From: Nitrosomonas sp. HPC101
Lineage (GTDB): Bacteria; Pseudomonadota; Gammaproteobacteria; Burkholderiales; Nitrosomonadaceae
Reading direction: 5' to 3'
Assembly: GCF_009833125.1 (NCBI RefSeq)
Contig: NZ_QRCC01000008.1
Coordinates: forward strand, 62,001-126,000
DNA: 64,000 bases
The notes under the pieces were generated by a model. The model did not search any database and was not told where the DNA came from. It saw nothing but the letters and a program-made list of their open reading frames with translations. A program made the translations under genes and the position numbers. How positions within the stretch are numbered: position 1 is the stretch's first letter; every line of letters starts with the position of its first letter. Below are positions 63,647 to 64,000 of the stretch, one piece after another.

Positions 63647-64000
63647 GAGCAGACGCCGCAAATCTCCCCTCATAAAGCCATAAGCAGCAGTGTCACCGTC
63701 GATATTTTTGCTCAAGACTATGATTTTGAACAACTCTCCCATTTCAGCTGGGCTGATCAGGCGCTGTACCTGGCTGACTTGTGGCAGGTAATCGTCAGGC
63801 TGATCGGCAGGTGTGCGTGCCAGTAAATCGGTGATGCCGCAGTTGATCAGAAAATGGGTTTGTGTGGTGTAACCAGTTAGTTGTAGCCCGGAATCTAATG
63901 CAGTCTGGGCAATGGCGCTGAAATCGACGTGGCTGGTGATGTCCTGCAATCCAGGCAGAAAAAACGGATCATCGTGGGCATGATGCCGATAGTGGCACAT
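63644..64000 (-). CDS. SAM-dependent methyltransferase, MidA/NDUFAF7 family (C-terminal part; runs off the window)
   Basis: C-terminal 118 residues of a protein of the MidA/NDUFAF7 family (COG1565). The human member methylates an arginine of a complex I subunit; the bacterial role is unclear. Visible signatures are CHYRHHAHDDPFFLPGLQDI and then ITSHVDFSAIA, followed by GLQLTGYTTQTHFLINCGI. The catalytic N-terminal half lies beyond the window's end. It ends close to hpnG, with its stop inside the short repeat. Confidence 0.87.
   Translation of the reverse strand: MCHYRHHAHDDPFFLPGLQDITSHVDFSAIAQTALDSGLQLTGYTTQTHFLINCGITDLLARTPADQPDDYLPQVSQVQRLISPAEMGELFKIIVLSKNIDGDTAAYGFMRGDLRRLL

Overview
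The window looks like chromosomal DNA from a Gram-negative betaproteobacterium, most likely an ammonia oxidiser of the Nitrosomonas type. This rests on gene content (BamD, MlaA, Rieske-containing AIF-like reductase, hopanoid genes, PEP-CTERM proteins, fused MrpAB antiporter) and my recollection of Nitrosomonas gene order and repeats; no database was searched. Genes are dense, lie on both strands, and often share or overlap start and stop codons. Only one RNA gene is visible, tRNA-Arg(CCT). No intact insertion sequence, prophage or CRISPR array was seen.

Layout. 1-4 kb: the 5' end of glnA, an RluD-type pseudouridine synthase with an altered catalytic residue, bamD, the tRNA, rdgC and a Spy/CpxP-like periplasmic protein. 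4-10 kb: an amino-acid permease, a BaeSR-like two-component system, a repeat element and a Rieske-FAD reductase. 10-20 kb: fbp, then thiL-pgpA-pncC, a DUF192 protein, a SulP transporter, ffh, a CcsA/YpjD-like protein, xerD and an inverted copy of the repeat. 20-28 kb: rne, rluC, and tesA divergent from a YbbA-YbbP ABC system. 28-34 kb: a six-gene Mrp cation/proton antiporter operon with MrpA and MrpB fused. 34-39.5 kb: a membrane protein of unknown role, argH, a fructosamine-kinase-like protein and a dynamin-like GTPase.

39.5-43.7 kb is the most coherent accessory block and looks like a zinc-starvation island. A short Fur-family regulator (probably Zur) is divergent from an all3515-type PEP-CTERM protein, with a 10-bp inverted repeat as candidate operator between them. 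Next come a COG0523 metallochaperone GTPase, an unrecognised 80-residue protein, a DksA paralogue lacking two of its four zinc cysteines, and a DUF1826 protein. Two successive ATGA overlaps link the GTPase, small protein and DksA2 genes. The inferred role is to keep transcription control and zinc allocation working when zinc is scarce.

44-58 kb: an M1-like peptidase, a glycine-zipper lipoprotein, a DUF924 protein, a TonB-dependent siderophore receptor behind a Fur-box-like palindrome, mtfA, uvrC, a tautomerase, a PEP-CTERM protein, dsbB, rlmL, a DUF423 protein and xseA. Between xseA and an exbB without exbD lie three perfect DnaA-box sequences within 35 bp beside an A/T-rich stretch. 58-64 kb: hpnA, mlaA, shc and hpnG (hopanoid lipid synthesis and outer-membrane lipid transport), then the C-terminal part of a MidA/NDUFAF7-like methyltransferase running off the window.
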